Assembly: GCA_038200385.1 (NCBI GenBank)
Contig: JBBPYA010000208.1
Span: 1 to 11,956, forward strand
From: JBBPYA01 sp038200385
GTDB lineage: Bacteria > Actinomycetota > Actinomycetes > Mycobacteriales > Geodermatophilaceae
Length of the DNA stretch: 11,956 nt
Reading direction: 5' to 3'
The position numbers and the translations under genes were made by a program. Position 1 is the first letter of the stretch. Each line of letters starts with the position of its first letter. Under the pieces are notes generated by a model. That model saw only the letters and a program-made list of their open reading frames with translations, was not told the DNA's origin and searched no databases. Below, in pieces: positions 1-6,202 of this stretch.

Positions 1-71
1 AGACGATCTTGGCCGCGCTCAAGCTGCCCGAGCCGCCCCGGTTCTTCGACTTCACCCTGCCCAGCGGCTGA
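1..71 (+). CDS. C-terminal fragment of an unidentified protein
   Basis: An open frame enters from the left edge (codons begin at base 3) and ends at TGA 69-71. It gives 22 residues ending in ...PRFFDFTLPSG. The GC-rich third positions fit coding sequence. The fragment is too short to assign to a family. Its position next to a dead recombinase makes a mobile-element protein possible, but nothing in the fragment proves it. Confidence 0.4.
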   Translation, partial: TILAALKLPEPPRFFDFTLPSG

Positions 72-152
72 CCTGGCCCTCGCCCTCACGCTCGCTGTAG
101 TAACACGACCCCGAACGTCCCCGCGTCCGTTTCCGCAGGTCAACGGCATGAT

Positions 153-167
153 CACACCGGTCGTGTG
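153..167 (-). terminator. Small hairpin just after the 48-residue ORF
   Basis: CACAC (153-157) pairs with GTGTG (163-167) around a five-base loop, starting four bases beyond the stop codon of the small minus-strand ORF. There is no T-run, as is common for actinobacterial terminators. An 8-bp arm, ACACGACC at 103-110, is also complementary to GGTCGTGT at 159-166, so an alternative longer-range pairing exists. This is a weak call. Confidence 0.25.
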
Positions 168-171
168 CTCA

Positions 172-318
172 TCATCTGCGGAAGTCCGGCCAGGCAGCGA
201 GCCCGCCCAACAGAATCGTCATCAACAGCACACTGAGCACAACCGTCGGCGCCGAGCACAGCAGCCGCGACGCCCCGTACCGCCGTTGAGGACCCACACG
301 GATCACCACCCGATTCAT
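172..318 (-). CDS. Possible 48-residue single-pass membrane peptide
   Basis: Reading leftward from ATG (316-318) to TGA (172-174) gives 48 residues. The N-terminal part is basic (four Arg and a Tyr within residues 2-18). One hydrophobic stretch follows at about residues 24-43 (core VVLSVLLMTILLGGLAAW), and the end is DFRR. Positive charge followed by one helix is the layout of a small N-in membrane protein, and about 79% of third positions are G or C. No Shine-Dalgarno sequence is visible, so translation would have to be leaderless or weak. A hairpin follows the stop. The frames on the other strand here are Pro/Arg-rich and look non-coding. No family is recognised. It could be a chance ORF in a decayed region. 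Confidence 0.35.
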   Translation of the reverse strand: MNRVVIRVGPQRRYGASRLLCSAPTVVLSVLLMTILLGGLAAWPDFRR

Positions 319-599
319 GACGGACAGAGACAGGCGCCGACGATGTCATCTGGCACCGACAGAACTGGCCCGCAACCAGGGTCTGACCCCGACGGGGGGT
401 CGTCGCGGCTTGCTCGACGTTCTCCCGTTCAGCGCCGATCACGCGGCATCACCATGCGCTAACCATGCGCTCTCAGCGTGGATCAGGACACACCTGTGCC
501 CGGGGTCGGTCGATACCGAATCGTTACGCAACTCTGATGGCGAACGGATGCCAGCGGGCAAGGCTGAGGCGCCTTGGCGCCGAAGGCCATGCCTGACCT
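319..599. other. Decayed region without a supported gene
   Basis: No frame in this stretch gives a protein that looks real: the available frames are Arg/Pro/Ser-rich shadows. The N-terminal catalytic part of the downstream recombinase would be expected about here but cannot be read in any frame, so it is either lost or diverged beyond recognition. Local structure includes an 11-bp direct repeat at 451-472 and two adjacent GGCGCC hexamers separated by TT near 569-582. Confidence 0.5.
451..472. repeat. 11-bp tandem direct repeat
   Basis: ACCATGCGCT occurs at 451-460 and again at 462-471, so the unit is 11 bp and the copies differ only in the last base (A versus C). It lies in non-coding, decayed sequence. 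It may be a replication-slippage scar. No function is indicated. Confidence 0.6.
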
Positions 600-1375
600 G
601 CGGTTTCTCGTAGCGGGGGCAGGGCTGATCGCCCAGCTCTGCCCGGCGAAATCGGCGGGATCTTCGGGTTGGAGATTCCCGGCTGACCCGCTCCTCGGCG
701 GACCTGTCCAGGCTGCTGGAGTACGCACGCCTCACCGACACCCGTGGTCATCGACTCCGACGGCACCTACGACCCGGCCGAGTTCAACGACCGGCTGCTG
801 CTCGGCCTGAAGAGGACCATGTCCGAGGCGGAGTTGCACCTGCTCGCCGGTCGGCTGCAGGGCGCCAAACGGACCGCGGCCGAACGCGGCGAACTGCGTA
901 CCCCGCTGCCGATCGGCTACCTCTACGACGAGGACGGTCAGCCGGTCATCGACCCGGACGAGGAGGTGGCCACCGCGATCGCCGACGTGTTCACCGCCCC
1001 CGGGCCGGCATACCAGGTGGTGGCCGCGTTCGGTGACCGTCGGTTCCTGCGTGCGGTGAACCCGGACGGGTCGGTGCGCACCGTCACCACCGAGCTTCCG
1101 CGCGCCGGGTGGGCCGCGCTGATCCCCGACCATCACCAGGCCTACCTCAGCTAGGAAACCTTCCTGGCCAACGAGGCGAAGCTGGCCGCCAACCGCACCA
1201 ACGCCGGCGCGAGGCCGCCGCGGGAAGGCGCCGCGCTACGTCAGTGCATCGTGATGTGCGGCTCGTGCGGGCCGGCGATGTCCACTCGCTAAGCCCGCGG
1301 GCAGCCCTACCATGAGTGCGCCCGCGCCCGGGACGGGCCACGTGGCCACCTCCCCGCGCTTGGGCCTCCGCCAGA
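600..1375 (+). pseudogene. Serine recombinase (resolvase/invertase type with Recombinase and zinc-ribbon domains), degraded
   Basis: Fragments in three frames join into one recognisable serine-recombinase chain. They read GLIAQLC (about 628-645), then EIGGIFGLEI (648-677), then RLTRSSADLSRLLEYARLTD (680-739), then a long piece from VVIDSDGTYDPAEFNDRLLL at 744 onward. This is the end of the resolvase catalytic domain followed by the DNA-binding Recombinase domain (ELRTPLPIGYLYDEDGQPV). Damage seen: base losses near 645 and 678; one extra base near 743; an apparent internal deletion around 1030-1060, where the usual linker is missing between DRRF and the VNPDGSVRT segment; TAG at 1152-1154; TAA at 1290-1292; and a shift near 1338. 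The zinc-ribbon remnant (CGSCG, then HECARAR) is readable after the first stop. The N-terminal catalytic serine region is not found. The gene cannot make a functional enzyme. It is probably the relic of a mobile element. Confidence 0.85.
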
Positions 1376-1703
1376 GGCAGGGCGCGTCGGCAGCTGACAG
1401 CGACCCGAGGACGGCGGGCGCACGTCGATACCTGCTGCCGCCACGCCCGCATGTCTGCCCGAGCCGGGCAGTCGGGCGCGGTTGCGCATCGCAACAACCT
1501 CAACCTGTTCGCCAACGCTAGGGCTGACATCAACGAGACACCCAAAGGGCCATGGGACGGGCGACCGCACCCACGCAGCGGTGCCGTTCTTGGCCGCCTT
1601 GTGACCCCCCGTGTCACCTCGTGTCAGTGACAAATGAGTGACAAGCGGAGATGACAGCTGATCGCAGAAGCTGCGAAGGCCCTAACTTGCTGGGCTTGAT
1701 GGG
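1376..1703. other. Non-coding remainder between the pseudogene and the tRNA
   Basis: Frames here are open by composition only and match nothing recognisable. The right end holds a cluster of TGACA/TGTCA motifs (1601-1656) adjoining the 3' end of the tRNA gene, which is the usual insertion side for integrative elements. No duplicated tRNA 3' end (attachment-site repeat) was seen by eye in the 1.7 kb to the left. Confidence 0.5.
1601..1656. repeat. Cluster of TGACA/TGTCA motifs near tRNA 3' end
   Basis: Within 56 bases there are GTGAC (1601), GTGTCAC (1611-1617), the perfect palindrome TGTCA-G-TGACA (1622-1632), TGACA (1639-1643) and TGACA (1652-1656). Such a density of one pentamer in both orientations resembles repeated protein-binding sites. 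Arm-type integrase sites beside an attachment site are one explanation, by inference from position only. A minus-strand hairpin downstream of the tRNA (GTGAC/GTCAC) is another. Confidence 0.45.
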
Positions 1704-1777
1704 TGGAGCTGAGGGGATTTGAACCCCTGACCCCCTCGATGCGAACGAGGTGCGCTACCGGACTGCGCCACAGCCCC
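1704..1777 (-). tRNA. tRNA-Ala (anticodon CGC)
   Basis: Read on the minus strand, the gene folds into a full 74-base cloverleaf. The acceptor stem GGGGCTG/CAGCTCC contains the G3:U70 wobble pair that marks alanine tRNA. The D stem is GCGC/GCGC. The anticodon stem CCTCG/CGAGG encloses loop TTCGCAT (anticodon CGC, plus-strand 1741-1743, reading GCG). The variable loop has 5 bases, and the T stem AGGGG/CCCCT has loop TTCAAAT. The discriminator base is A. The next bases are CCC, so the CCA end is not encoded and must be added after transcription. Confidence 0.97.
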
Positions 1778-1800
1778 GGGACGACCCGAGAACGACCGCC

Positions 1801-1806
1801 ACCCTA
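1801..1806 (-). promoter_or_regulatory. Putative -10 element of the tRNA-Ala gene
   Basis: TAGGGT on the minus strand (plus-strand ACCCTA) fits the actinobacterial TAnnnT -10 pattern. It lies 23 bases before the mature tRNA 5' end, giving a short leader for RNase P to remove. No good -35 hexamer is visible at the expected spacing. Confidence 0.4.
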
Positions 1807-1819
1807 GCAGTCAGCGGAG

Positions 1820-1860
1820 GCCCGGCTGCCGGCCGCGGACCGGGCCGGCGGCCGCCGGGC
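1820..1860 (-). terminator. Two-tier GC hairpin terminator after glpR
   Basis: The outer stem GCCCGGC (1820-1826)/GCCGGGC (1854-1860) and the inner stem GCCGGCC (1828-1834)/GGCCGGC (1843-1849) stack into one long hairpin that begins at the base next to the glpR stop codon. It lacks a T-run. The fold and position fit an actinobacterial intrinsic terminator separating glpR from the tRNA. Confidence 0.6.
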
Positions 1861-2649
1861 TCAGTCGCCGACCGCCCGCTTGCCCTCCCACTCGGCGACC
1901 TCGACGAACGACGGATCGTCGTCGTCGATGCGGATCAGCTGCTCGTCGAGGTGGTGGTGGCGGGGCGGTGCGGTGGCCTTGTTGACGTACGTCGGGACCG
2001 GCACCGGGTTCGGGGTCCAGCCGGTCGATGGCGGTCGGCCCGCAGCGCGGGGCAGCGGGGCGGTCACGTCGGCGTCGGAGAACGTCGCCGGGCGGGTCTC
2101 GCCGCGGCCAGGGCCACTCGGACCGGTGGCGGGACCGCGCGGGGCCGAGCCATGAGCGCCCGGGTACCCCGCGGACGGGTGCCCGGTGGCTGGATGCCCG
2201 GCCGCGGTGCGTGCGCCCCGGTCGGCGAAGCGGACGGCCCGGCGTTCGCGCCGTTCGGCCTCCCGCTGGGCCTCCAGCCGCAGGTACACGATGTACCCGA
2301 AGACCATCAGGTCCAGCACGATCTGCGCGGTCCAGAAGTACGACGCGACGACGATGGCCAGCACCATCCACACCAGGGCCAGCCCGATCAGCCCGATCAG
2401 CGTCCGCTTGCGCCGCGCCACCACATCGGCCTCCACCCGCGGATCGCGCAGCGGGCGCCTGAGTCGCTGGATCGCGTTGTCGGCCAAGCCCCCGGACTCC
2501 TCGGCCCCTCGGCGACGGAGTACGCGCATCGTCGAAACCGTCCCTTCATTCTCCGCCGTGCCGGTGCCGCGACCGCGATCAAGGACCATCGGGACCAGGA
2601 CGACAATCCACAGCACGACCAGAACGGCCAGCAGGATCCCCGAGCCCAT
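1861..2649 (-). CDS. glpR: Gephyrin-like molybdotransferase receptor GlpR / septum protein SepX
   Basis: A 262-residue membrane protein. Transmembrane helix 1 is at about 4-23, followed by a basic cytoplasmic loop and two more helices at about 83-101 and 106-123. A charged EAQREAERRERR segment follows (126-137), then a long Pro/Gly/His-rich linker (145-215) and a conserved acidic end (IDDDDPSF, 241-248, and the terminal KRAVGD). This three-helix layout with an RAVGD end is that of SepX in Streptomyces and GlpR in Corynebacterium. Those are divisome proteins, and GlpR binds the gephyrin-like protein Glp. The ATG is supported by GGGAG six bases upstream. The glp gene lies two genes upstream on the same strand, and a hairpin follows the stop. 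The proposed Glp-receptor role rests on family knowledge. The linker looks disordered and is probably poorly conserved. Confidence 0.85.
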   Translation of the reverse strand: MGSGILLAVLVVLWIVVLVPMVLDRGRGTGTAENEGTVSTMRVLRRRGAEESGGLADNAIQRLRRPLRDPRVEADVVARRKRTLIGLIGLALVWMVLAIVVASYFWTAQIVLDLMVFGYIVYLRLEAQREAERRERRAVRFADRGARTAAGHPATGHPSAGYPGAHGSAPRGPATGPSGPGRGETRPATFSDADVTAPLPRAAGRPPSTGWTPNPVPVPTYVNKATAPPRHHHLDEQLIRIDDDDPSFVEVAEWEGKRAVGD

Positions 2650-2685
2650 ACACCACTCCCGTCACACGCGTCACGTTTCGCGCTC

Positions 2686-2691
2686 ACGGTA
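2686..2691 (-). promoter_or_regulatory. Possible -10 element for glpR
   Basis: The 97-base gap between the acetyltransferase stop and glpR contains TACCGT on the minus strand, a TAnnnT match 36 bases before the ATG. The leader then carries two TGACG motifs nine bases apart (CGTGACGCGTGTGACG). No clear -35 hexamer is visible, so read-through from the upstream operon is an alternative. Confidence 0.3.
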
Positions 2692-2746
2692 GACAGCGCG
2701 GACGGCCGGACACGGGACGCGCGCCGGTGTGTCGCTGCAGCAGCGG

Positions 2747-3352
2747 TCAGGGCACCGACAGCCGGCGCAGCGCGCCGCCCGGAACGTCCTCCACGGTCAG
2801 CGCGAACCCCAGGTGGTCCCGGTAGGCGCCGTCGATGTCGAGATACCTGCGGTACAGCGCCTCCTGGCGGAACCCGAGCTTGTCGACGACCCGGCGACTG
2901 GCCGCGTTCTCCGGACGTACGTCGGCCTGGATCCGGTGCAGCCCAACGGCTCCGAAGCAGTGGTCCACCGCGAGTGCCACCGCGGTCGTCGTCACACCAC
3001 GTCCGGCGTGGCCCTGGTCGATCCAGTACCCGACGTTGGCCGAGCGGAGCACACCCCGGACGATCGTGGACACCGTGAGCTGTCCGACCAGCTCGTCGTC
3101 GTAGGTGATCGCGAACGGCAGCGTCGTACCGCGCCGCGCGGCCGAGCGCAGCACGCGCAGCATCGACCAGTACGCCGAGCGGCTGTGCCGGCGCTCCCAG
3201 CTGTACGGCGAGGACGGCTCCCACGGCGTCAGCCAGGCCTGGTTGGCCATCCGCAGATCACGCCAGCGCCCCGCGTCGCCCCACCCGAGCGGCCGCAGCC
3301 CCACCTGCCGGTGTTGCAGGCGGGCCGGCCAGCCCGGATGCCCCACCGTCAT
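2747..3352 (-). CDS. rimJ: GNAT family N-acetyltransferase, RimJ/RimL type
   Basis: A 201-residue single-domain acetyltransferase. The acetyl-CoA pyrophosphate loop is visible as QGHAGRGVTT (113-122) on the motif A helix, preceded by the strand NVGYWID. Motif B follows as NAASRRVVDKLGF (149-161), the usual RimJ/RimL pattern ending in LGF. The family acetylates protein N-termini or small amines. The substrate cannot be read from the sequence, and the rimJ symbol follows the name used for the equivalent mycobacterial gene (Rv0995). The ATG overlaps the glp stop by one base (TGATG, 3350-3354), so translation is probably coupled to glp. It is the last gene of the galU-glp-rimJ unit. Confidence 0.88.
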   Translation of the reverse strand: MTVGHPGWPARLQHRQVGLRPLGWGDAGRWRDLRMANQAWLTPWEPSSPYSWERRHSRSAYWSMLRVLRSAARRGTTLPFAITYDDELVGQLTVSTIVRGVLRSANVGYWIDQGHAGRGVTTTAVALAVDHCFGAVGLHRIQADVRPENAASRRVVDKLGFRQEALYRRYLDIDGAYRDHLGFALTVEDVPGGALRRLSVP

Positions 3353-4575
3353 CAGACGTGGAGCAGCAGCGGCACCGCGGCCACCTGCTCGCCCGCCCCC
3401 ACCTCGGTCACGTCCTCCGGGATCACGATCAGGCTGTTGGACTGCGACATCCCGTGCAGCAGGTGGGTCCCGGTGTCCCCCGCCGGCTCGACGACGTACC
3501 CGCCCTCGGGGTCGCGGTAGATCCGGCCGTGCCGGTACTGCCGGCGGCCGCTCGGGGAGCTCATCGGCGAGCCGGCGACGGCCGGGACGGTCCGCCGGAA
3601 CAGCTGCCGCTTGCCCAGCATCAACCGGATCGCGGGGCGGATGAACACCTCGAAGCTGACCAGCGCGCTGACCGGGTCACCCGGGACGCATAGCGTCGGA
3701 ACCTGCCGGGACCCGAGCCGGCCGAAACCCTGTGCCGCGGCGGGGCTCATGGCGACCCGGGAGAAGTCCATCTCCCCCAGCTCGCCGAGCACCTCCTGCA
3801 CGACGTCGAACGTGCCGGTGCCGAACGCGCCGCTGATCACCAGCAGATCGCCGCGCAGCAGCTGGCTCTCCATGACCTCCAGCAGCCGGCGCTTGTCGCT
3901 GGAGACGATCCCGGCACGGTAGACCTCGGCGCCGGCGTCGCGGGCGGCCGCGGCCAGCGCGTAGCTGATGACATCGACGATCTCGCCGATCCCCGGGGTG
4001 ATGCCGACGTCGATCAGCTCGTCGCCGGTGGCGACGACCACCACCCGCGGCCGGGGTCGGACCTGGATCCGGTCCCGCCCCACCGCGGCCAGCAGGCCGA
4101 CCTGCGCCGGCCCGATCGGCGTACCCACCGATACCGCGGTGTCCCCCGGCTCGACGTCCTCCCCCACCCGACGGATGAACGACCACGGCGGTGGCGCGCG
4201 GCGGACCGCGACCCGGGCCACGCCGCGGTCGGTCCACGACATCGGTACGACGACATCGGCACCGGCCGGCAGGATTGCCCCGGGCGTCACCCGGATCGCC
4301 ATCCCGCTGGCGATCGACTGCACGACGCGCGCGCCGGCATCGGCCTCCCCGACGACGGGCAGCATGGCCGGGTCCTCGGCCGTGGCTGACGCCACGTCGG
4401 CGCTGCGGACGGCGTACCCCTCGATCCCGGTCTGGTCGAAGGAGGGCAGCGAGATGGCCGACACGACCTCCTCGGCGCAGAGCAGTCCCTGCGCGTCGAG
4501 CAGCGCGAGTTCGATGGAGTCAGGGTGCGGGACGCTGGCCAGGATGCCGTCGATGTGCTCCTCGACGGACCTCAT
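3352..4575 (-). CDS. glp: Gephyrin-like protein Glp (MoeA family), with degenerate active-site motifs
   Basis: A 407-residue protein with the full MoeA/gephyrin-E layout: domain I/II with LPSFD (43-47), the MoCF-binding domain III with VVVVATGDEL (178-187), and a C-terminal barrel domain IV from about 325. MoeA inserts molybdenum into molybdopterin. In actinobacteria the Glp branch also works in cell division with GlpR. Here the usual motifs are altered. DGYAV reads EGYAV (52-56), with QTG replacing NS(S/A) before it. The RIMTGAP segment reads RVTPGAI (95-101). The DSN of the IxDSNS motif reads DVI (201-203). SGGVSVGxYD reads SGAFGTGTFD (248-257). MQPGxPQGFG reads MSPAAAQGFG (276-285). PGNPVS reads PGDPVS (298-303). 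The fold core and length are intact, so this is a specialised protein and not a pseudogene. The stop overlaps the next gene. galU ends 19 bases upstream. Confidence 0.88.
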   Translation of the reverse strand: MRSVEEHIDGILASVPHPDSIELALLDAQGLLCAEEVVSAISLPSFDQTGIEGYAVRSADVASATAEDPAMLPVVGEADAGARVVQSIASGMAIRVTPGAILPAGADVVVPMSWTDRGVARVAVRRAPPPWSFIRRVGEDVEPGDTAVSVGTPIGPAQVGLLAAVGRDRIQVRPRPRVVVVATGDELIDVGITPGIGEIVDVISYALAAAARDAGAEVYRAGIVSSDKRRLLEVMESQLLRGDLLVISGAFGTGTFDVVQEVLGELGEMDFSRVAMSPAAAQGFGRLGSRQVPTLCVPGDPVSALVSFEVFIRPAIRLMLGKRQLFRRTVPAVAGSPMSSPSGRRQYRHGRIYRDPEGGYVVEPAGDTGTHLLHGMSQSNSLIVIPEDVTEVGAGEQVAAVPLLLHV

Positions 4576-4594
4576 CGGATCGCCCCCACCGGGA

Positions 4595-5515
4595 TCAGGC
4601 CCCGCCGGCCACGAAGCCGTCCAGCCAGGTCCTGAACTCCGGCCCGATGTCCTCGCGTTCGACGGCCAGCCGCACGACGGCCTTGAGGTAGTCCAGCCGG
4701 TCCCCCGTGTCGTAGCGGCGACCCCGGAACACCACGCCGTGCACCGGCTCGCCGGCCCGGATCAGGGCGCGGATCCCGTCGGTCAGCTGGATCTCCCCCC
4801 CGCTGCCCGGGGCGGTGTCCCGCAGCGCCTGGAAGATCGTCGGGGGCAGGATGTAGCGGCCGATCACGGCCAGGTTACTCGGGGCCGTCTCCGGATCCGG
4901 CTTTTCGACCAGGTCGGTTAGGGACCACACGTCCTCGTCGTCGGTGGCCTCCCCCGACGCGCAGCCGTACTTGGAGATCTCCTGCCGCGGCACCTCCAGC
5001 AGCGCGATCACGCTGCCGCCCCGGTGCGCGGCGATGTCCAGCATCCGCTCCAGCAGCCGGTCCCGGGCATCGATCAGGTCGTCGCCGAGCAGCACGGCGA
5101 ACGTCTCGTCGCCGACGTAGGACGCCGCCTGCAGCACCGCGTGCCCGAGACCCTGCGGCTCGCCCTGCCGGACGAAGTGGACCTGCGCCAGCTGGCTGGC
5201 GTGCCGGACGGCGGCGAGCCGCTCGGCGTCACCCTTCTTCTCCAGCGCCGCCTCAAGTCCAGGCTGGCGGTCGAAGTGCTCGGCGATGGCGTCCTTGCCG
5301 CGGCCGGTGACCATCAGCACCTCGGGCAGGCCCGCGCGGACGGCCTCCTCCACGATGTACTGCAGCGCCGGCTTGTCCACCACCGGCAGCAGTTCCTTGG
5401 GTACCGCCTTGGTTGCGGGCAGGAAGCGGGTCCCGAGTCCGGCGACCGGGATGACGGCCTTGTGGGGGGTCATCGACGGCTCGCCGTACGACGAGAAGGG
5501 CGATGCCTGCGTCAT
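4595..5515 (-). CDS. galU: UTP-glucose-1-phosphate uridylyltransferase
   Basis: A 306-residue nucleotidyltransferase that makes UDP-glucose from UTP and glucose-1-phosphate in the cytoplasm, supplying cell-envelope glycans and trehalose. Visible motifs are the nucleotide-binding loop AGLGTRFLPATKAVPKELLP (25-44), QGEPQGLGHAVL (117-128), the metal-binding LLGDD (142-146), LVEKP, GGEIQLTD and YDTGDRLDYLKA near the end. Length is normal for the family. The ATG at 5515 is chosen because a TAnnnT box (TAGGGT) ends 7 bases upstream, the spacing of a leaderless transcript. The in-frame ATG at 5473 (MTPHKAVI) would also keep every motif and is the alternative. The frame stays open further upstream but crosses the divergent promoter and is Arg/Pro-rich, so the longer form is rejected. 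First gene of the galU-glp-rimJ unit. Confidence 0.95.
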   Translation of the reverse strand: MTQASPFSSYGEPSMTPHKAVIPVAGLGTRFLPATKAVPKELLPVVDKPALQYIVEEAVRAGLPEVLMVTGRGKDAIAEHFDRQPGLEAALEKKGDAERLAAVRHASQLAQVHFVRQGEPQGLGHAVLQAASYVGDETFAVLLGDDLIDARDRLLERMLDIAAHRGGSVIALLEVPRQEISKYGCASGEATDDEDVWSLTDLVEKPDPETAPSNLAVIGRYILPPTIFQALRDTAPGSGGEIQLTDGIRALIRAGEPVHGVVFRGRRYDTGDRLDYLKAVVRLAVEREDIGPEFRTWLDGFVAGGA

Positions 5516-5522
5516 GGGCGGA

Positions 5523-5551
5523 ACCCTATCCGGGCCGCCGCGGCCTACAGT
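5523..5551. promoter_or_regulatory. Back-to-back leaderless promoters for galU and the cyclo-ligase
   Basis: TAGGGT on the minus strand (plus 5523-5528) lies 7 bases before the galU ATG. TACAGT on the plus strand (5546-5551) lies 5 bases before the cyclo-ligase GTG. Both match the TAnnnT -10 pattern at leaderless spacing. They are separated by exactly 17 bp, so each -10 occupies the place where the other promoter's -35 would sit. No separate -35 consensus is present. Confidence 0.6.
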
Positions 5552-5556
5552 GCGGC

Positions 5557-6198
5557 GTGGTCTGCCCCGACCCCGACCCGCCCGCCACCGCGGCGTTGGT
5601 CGCGTCCAAGGCCCGGTTACGCCGGGGACTGATCGCGCGGCGTGCCGTGCGCACCGACCTGGCTTCGGCCGCCGTGGCCCTGGCCGGGCAGCTGCTCGAC
5701 GCCGCCTGGGCGCGGGCCGGTGCGGTGGTGGCGGCGTACGTCCCGATCGATCCTGAGCCGGGCTCGGTGCAGCTGCTGGACGCCTTGCGTGATCGTGGCG
5801 TGCAGGTGCTGTTGCCCGTGGTCGACGGCCGTGGGCTCGACTGGTCGGCATACGATGGCTCGCTGGCTTCCGGACCGTGGGGGCTGCGGGAGCCGACGGG
5901 GCCTCGGCTGGGCCCGACAGCGCTGGGCCGAGCCGACGCCGTGCTCGTGCCTGCGCTCGCGGCGGACCGGGCCGGAACCCGGCTGGGCAAGGGCGCCGGC
6001 TTCTACGACCGGGCCCTGCCGCTGGCCCGACCCGGCATCCCCCTCATCGCCGTCCTGCACGACGGCGAACTGCTCGACACCCTGTTGCCGGGGGAGCCGC
6101 ACGACGTCGCGATGACCGTGGCGGTGACGCCGTCCGCGGGCCTGGTCCGGCTCGGAGCCGGTGCGGACGGCCCTGCCCGCGGCCCCGTGGCAGGCTGA
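5557..6198 (+). CDS. 5-formyltetrahydrofolate cyclo-ligase (MTHFS)
   Basis: A 213-residue enzyme of the cyclo-ligase family, which uses ATP to convert 5-formyl-THF to 5,10-methenyl-THF in one-carbon metabolism. The family signature near the C-terminus is GTRLGKGAGFYDR (140-152), with Ala where GGG is usual. An N-terminal basic helix (SKARLRRGLIARR, 17-29) and the substrate-side segment PIDPEPGSVQLLDAL (63-77) are also present. GTG 5557 is preferred because TACAGT ends 5 bases before it. An upstream in-frame ATG at 5503 would run through the promoter region and overlap galU. It is divergent from galU, as in mycobacteria (Rv0992c/Rv0993). The last 15 residues are Gly/Ala-rich and probably not structured. 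First gene of a three-gene unit. Confidence 0.9.
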   Translation: MVCPDPDPPATAALVASKARLRRGLIARRAVRTDLASAAVALAGQLLDAAWARAGAVVAAYVPIDPEPGSVQLLDALRDRGVQVLLPVVDGRGLDWSAYDGSLASGPWGLREPTGPRLGPTALGRADAVLVPALAADRAGTRLGKGAGFYDRALPLARPGIPLIAVLHDGELLDTLLPGEPHDVAMTVAVTPSAGLVRLGAGADGPARGPVAG

Positions 6199-6202
6199 GC
6201 AG

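Noticed and set aside
148..462. 104-codon plus-strand frame
   Set aside because: Its translation is rich in Arg, Pro, Gln and His without structure, and it overlaps the more plausible small membrane ORF on the other strand.
569..582. GGCGCC-TT-GGCGCC as an operator or att core
   Set aside because: Each hexamer is itself palindromic and common in GC-rich DNA. No further symmetry or context supports a site.
1750..3078. 442-codon open frame on the plus strand
   Set aside because: It starts inside the tRNA gene and is antisense to glpR and the acetyltransferase. The product is Arg/Pro/Gly-rich with no recognisable domain.
5516..5851. 112-residue N-terminal extension of GalU
   Set aside because: The extension is Arg/Pro-rich, overlaps the divergent cyclo-ligase gene and contains the promoter. 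Normal GalU length and motifs are reached from ATG 5515.
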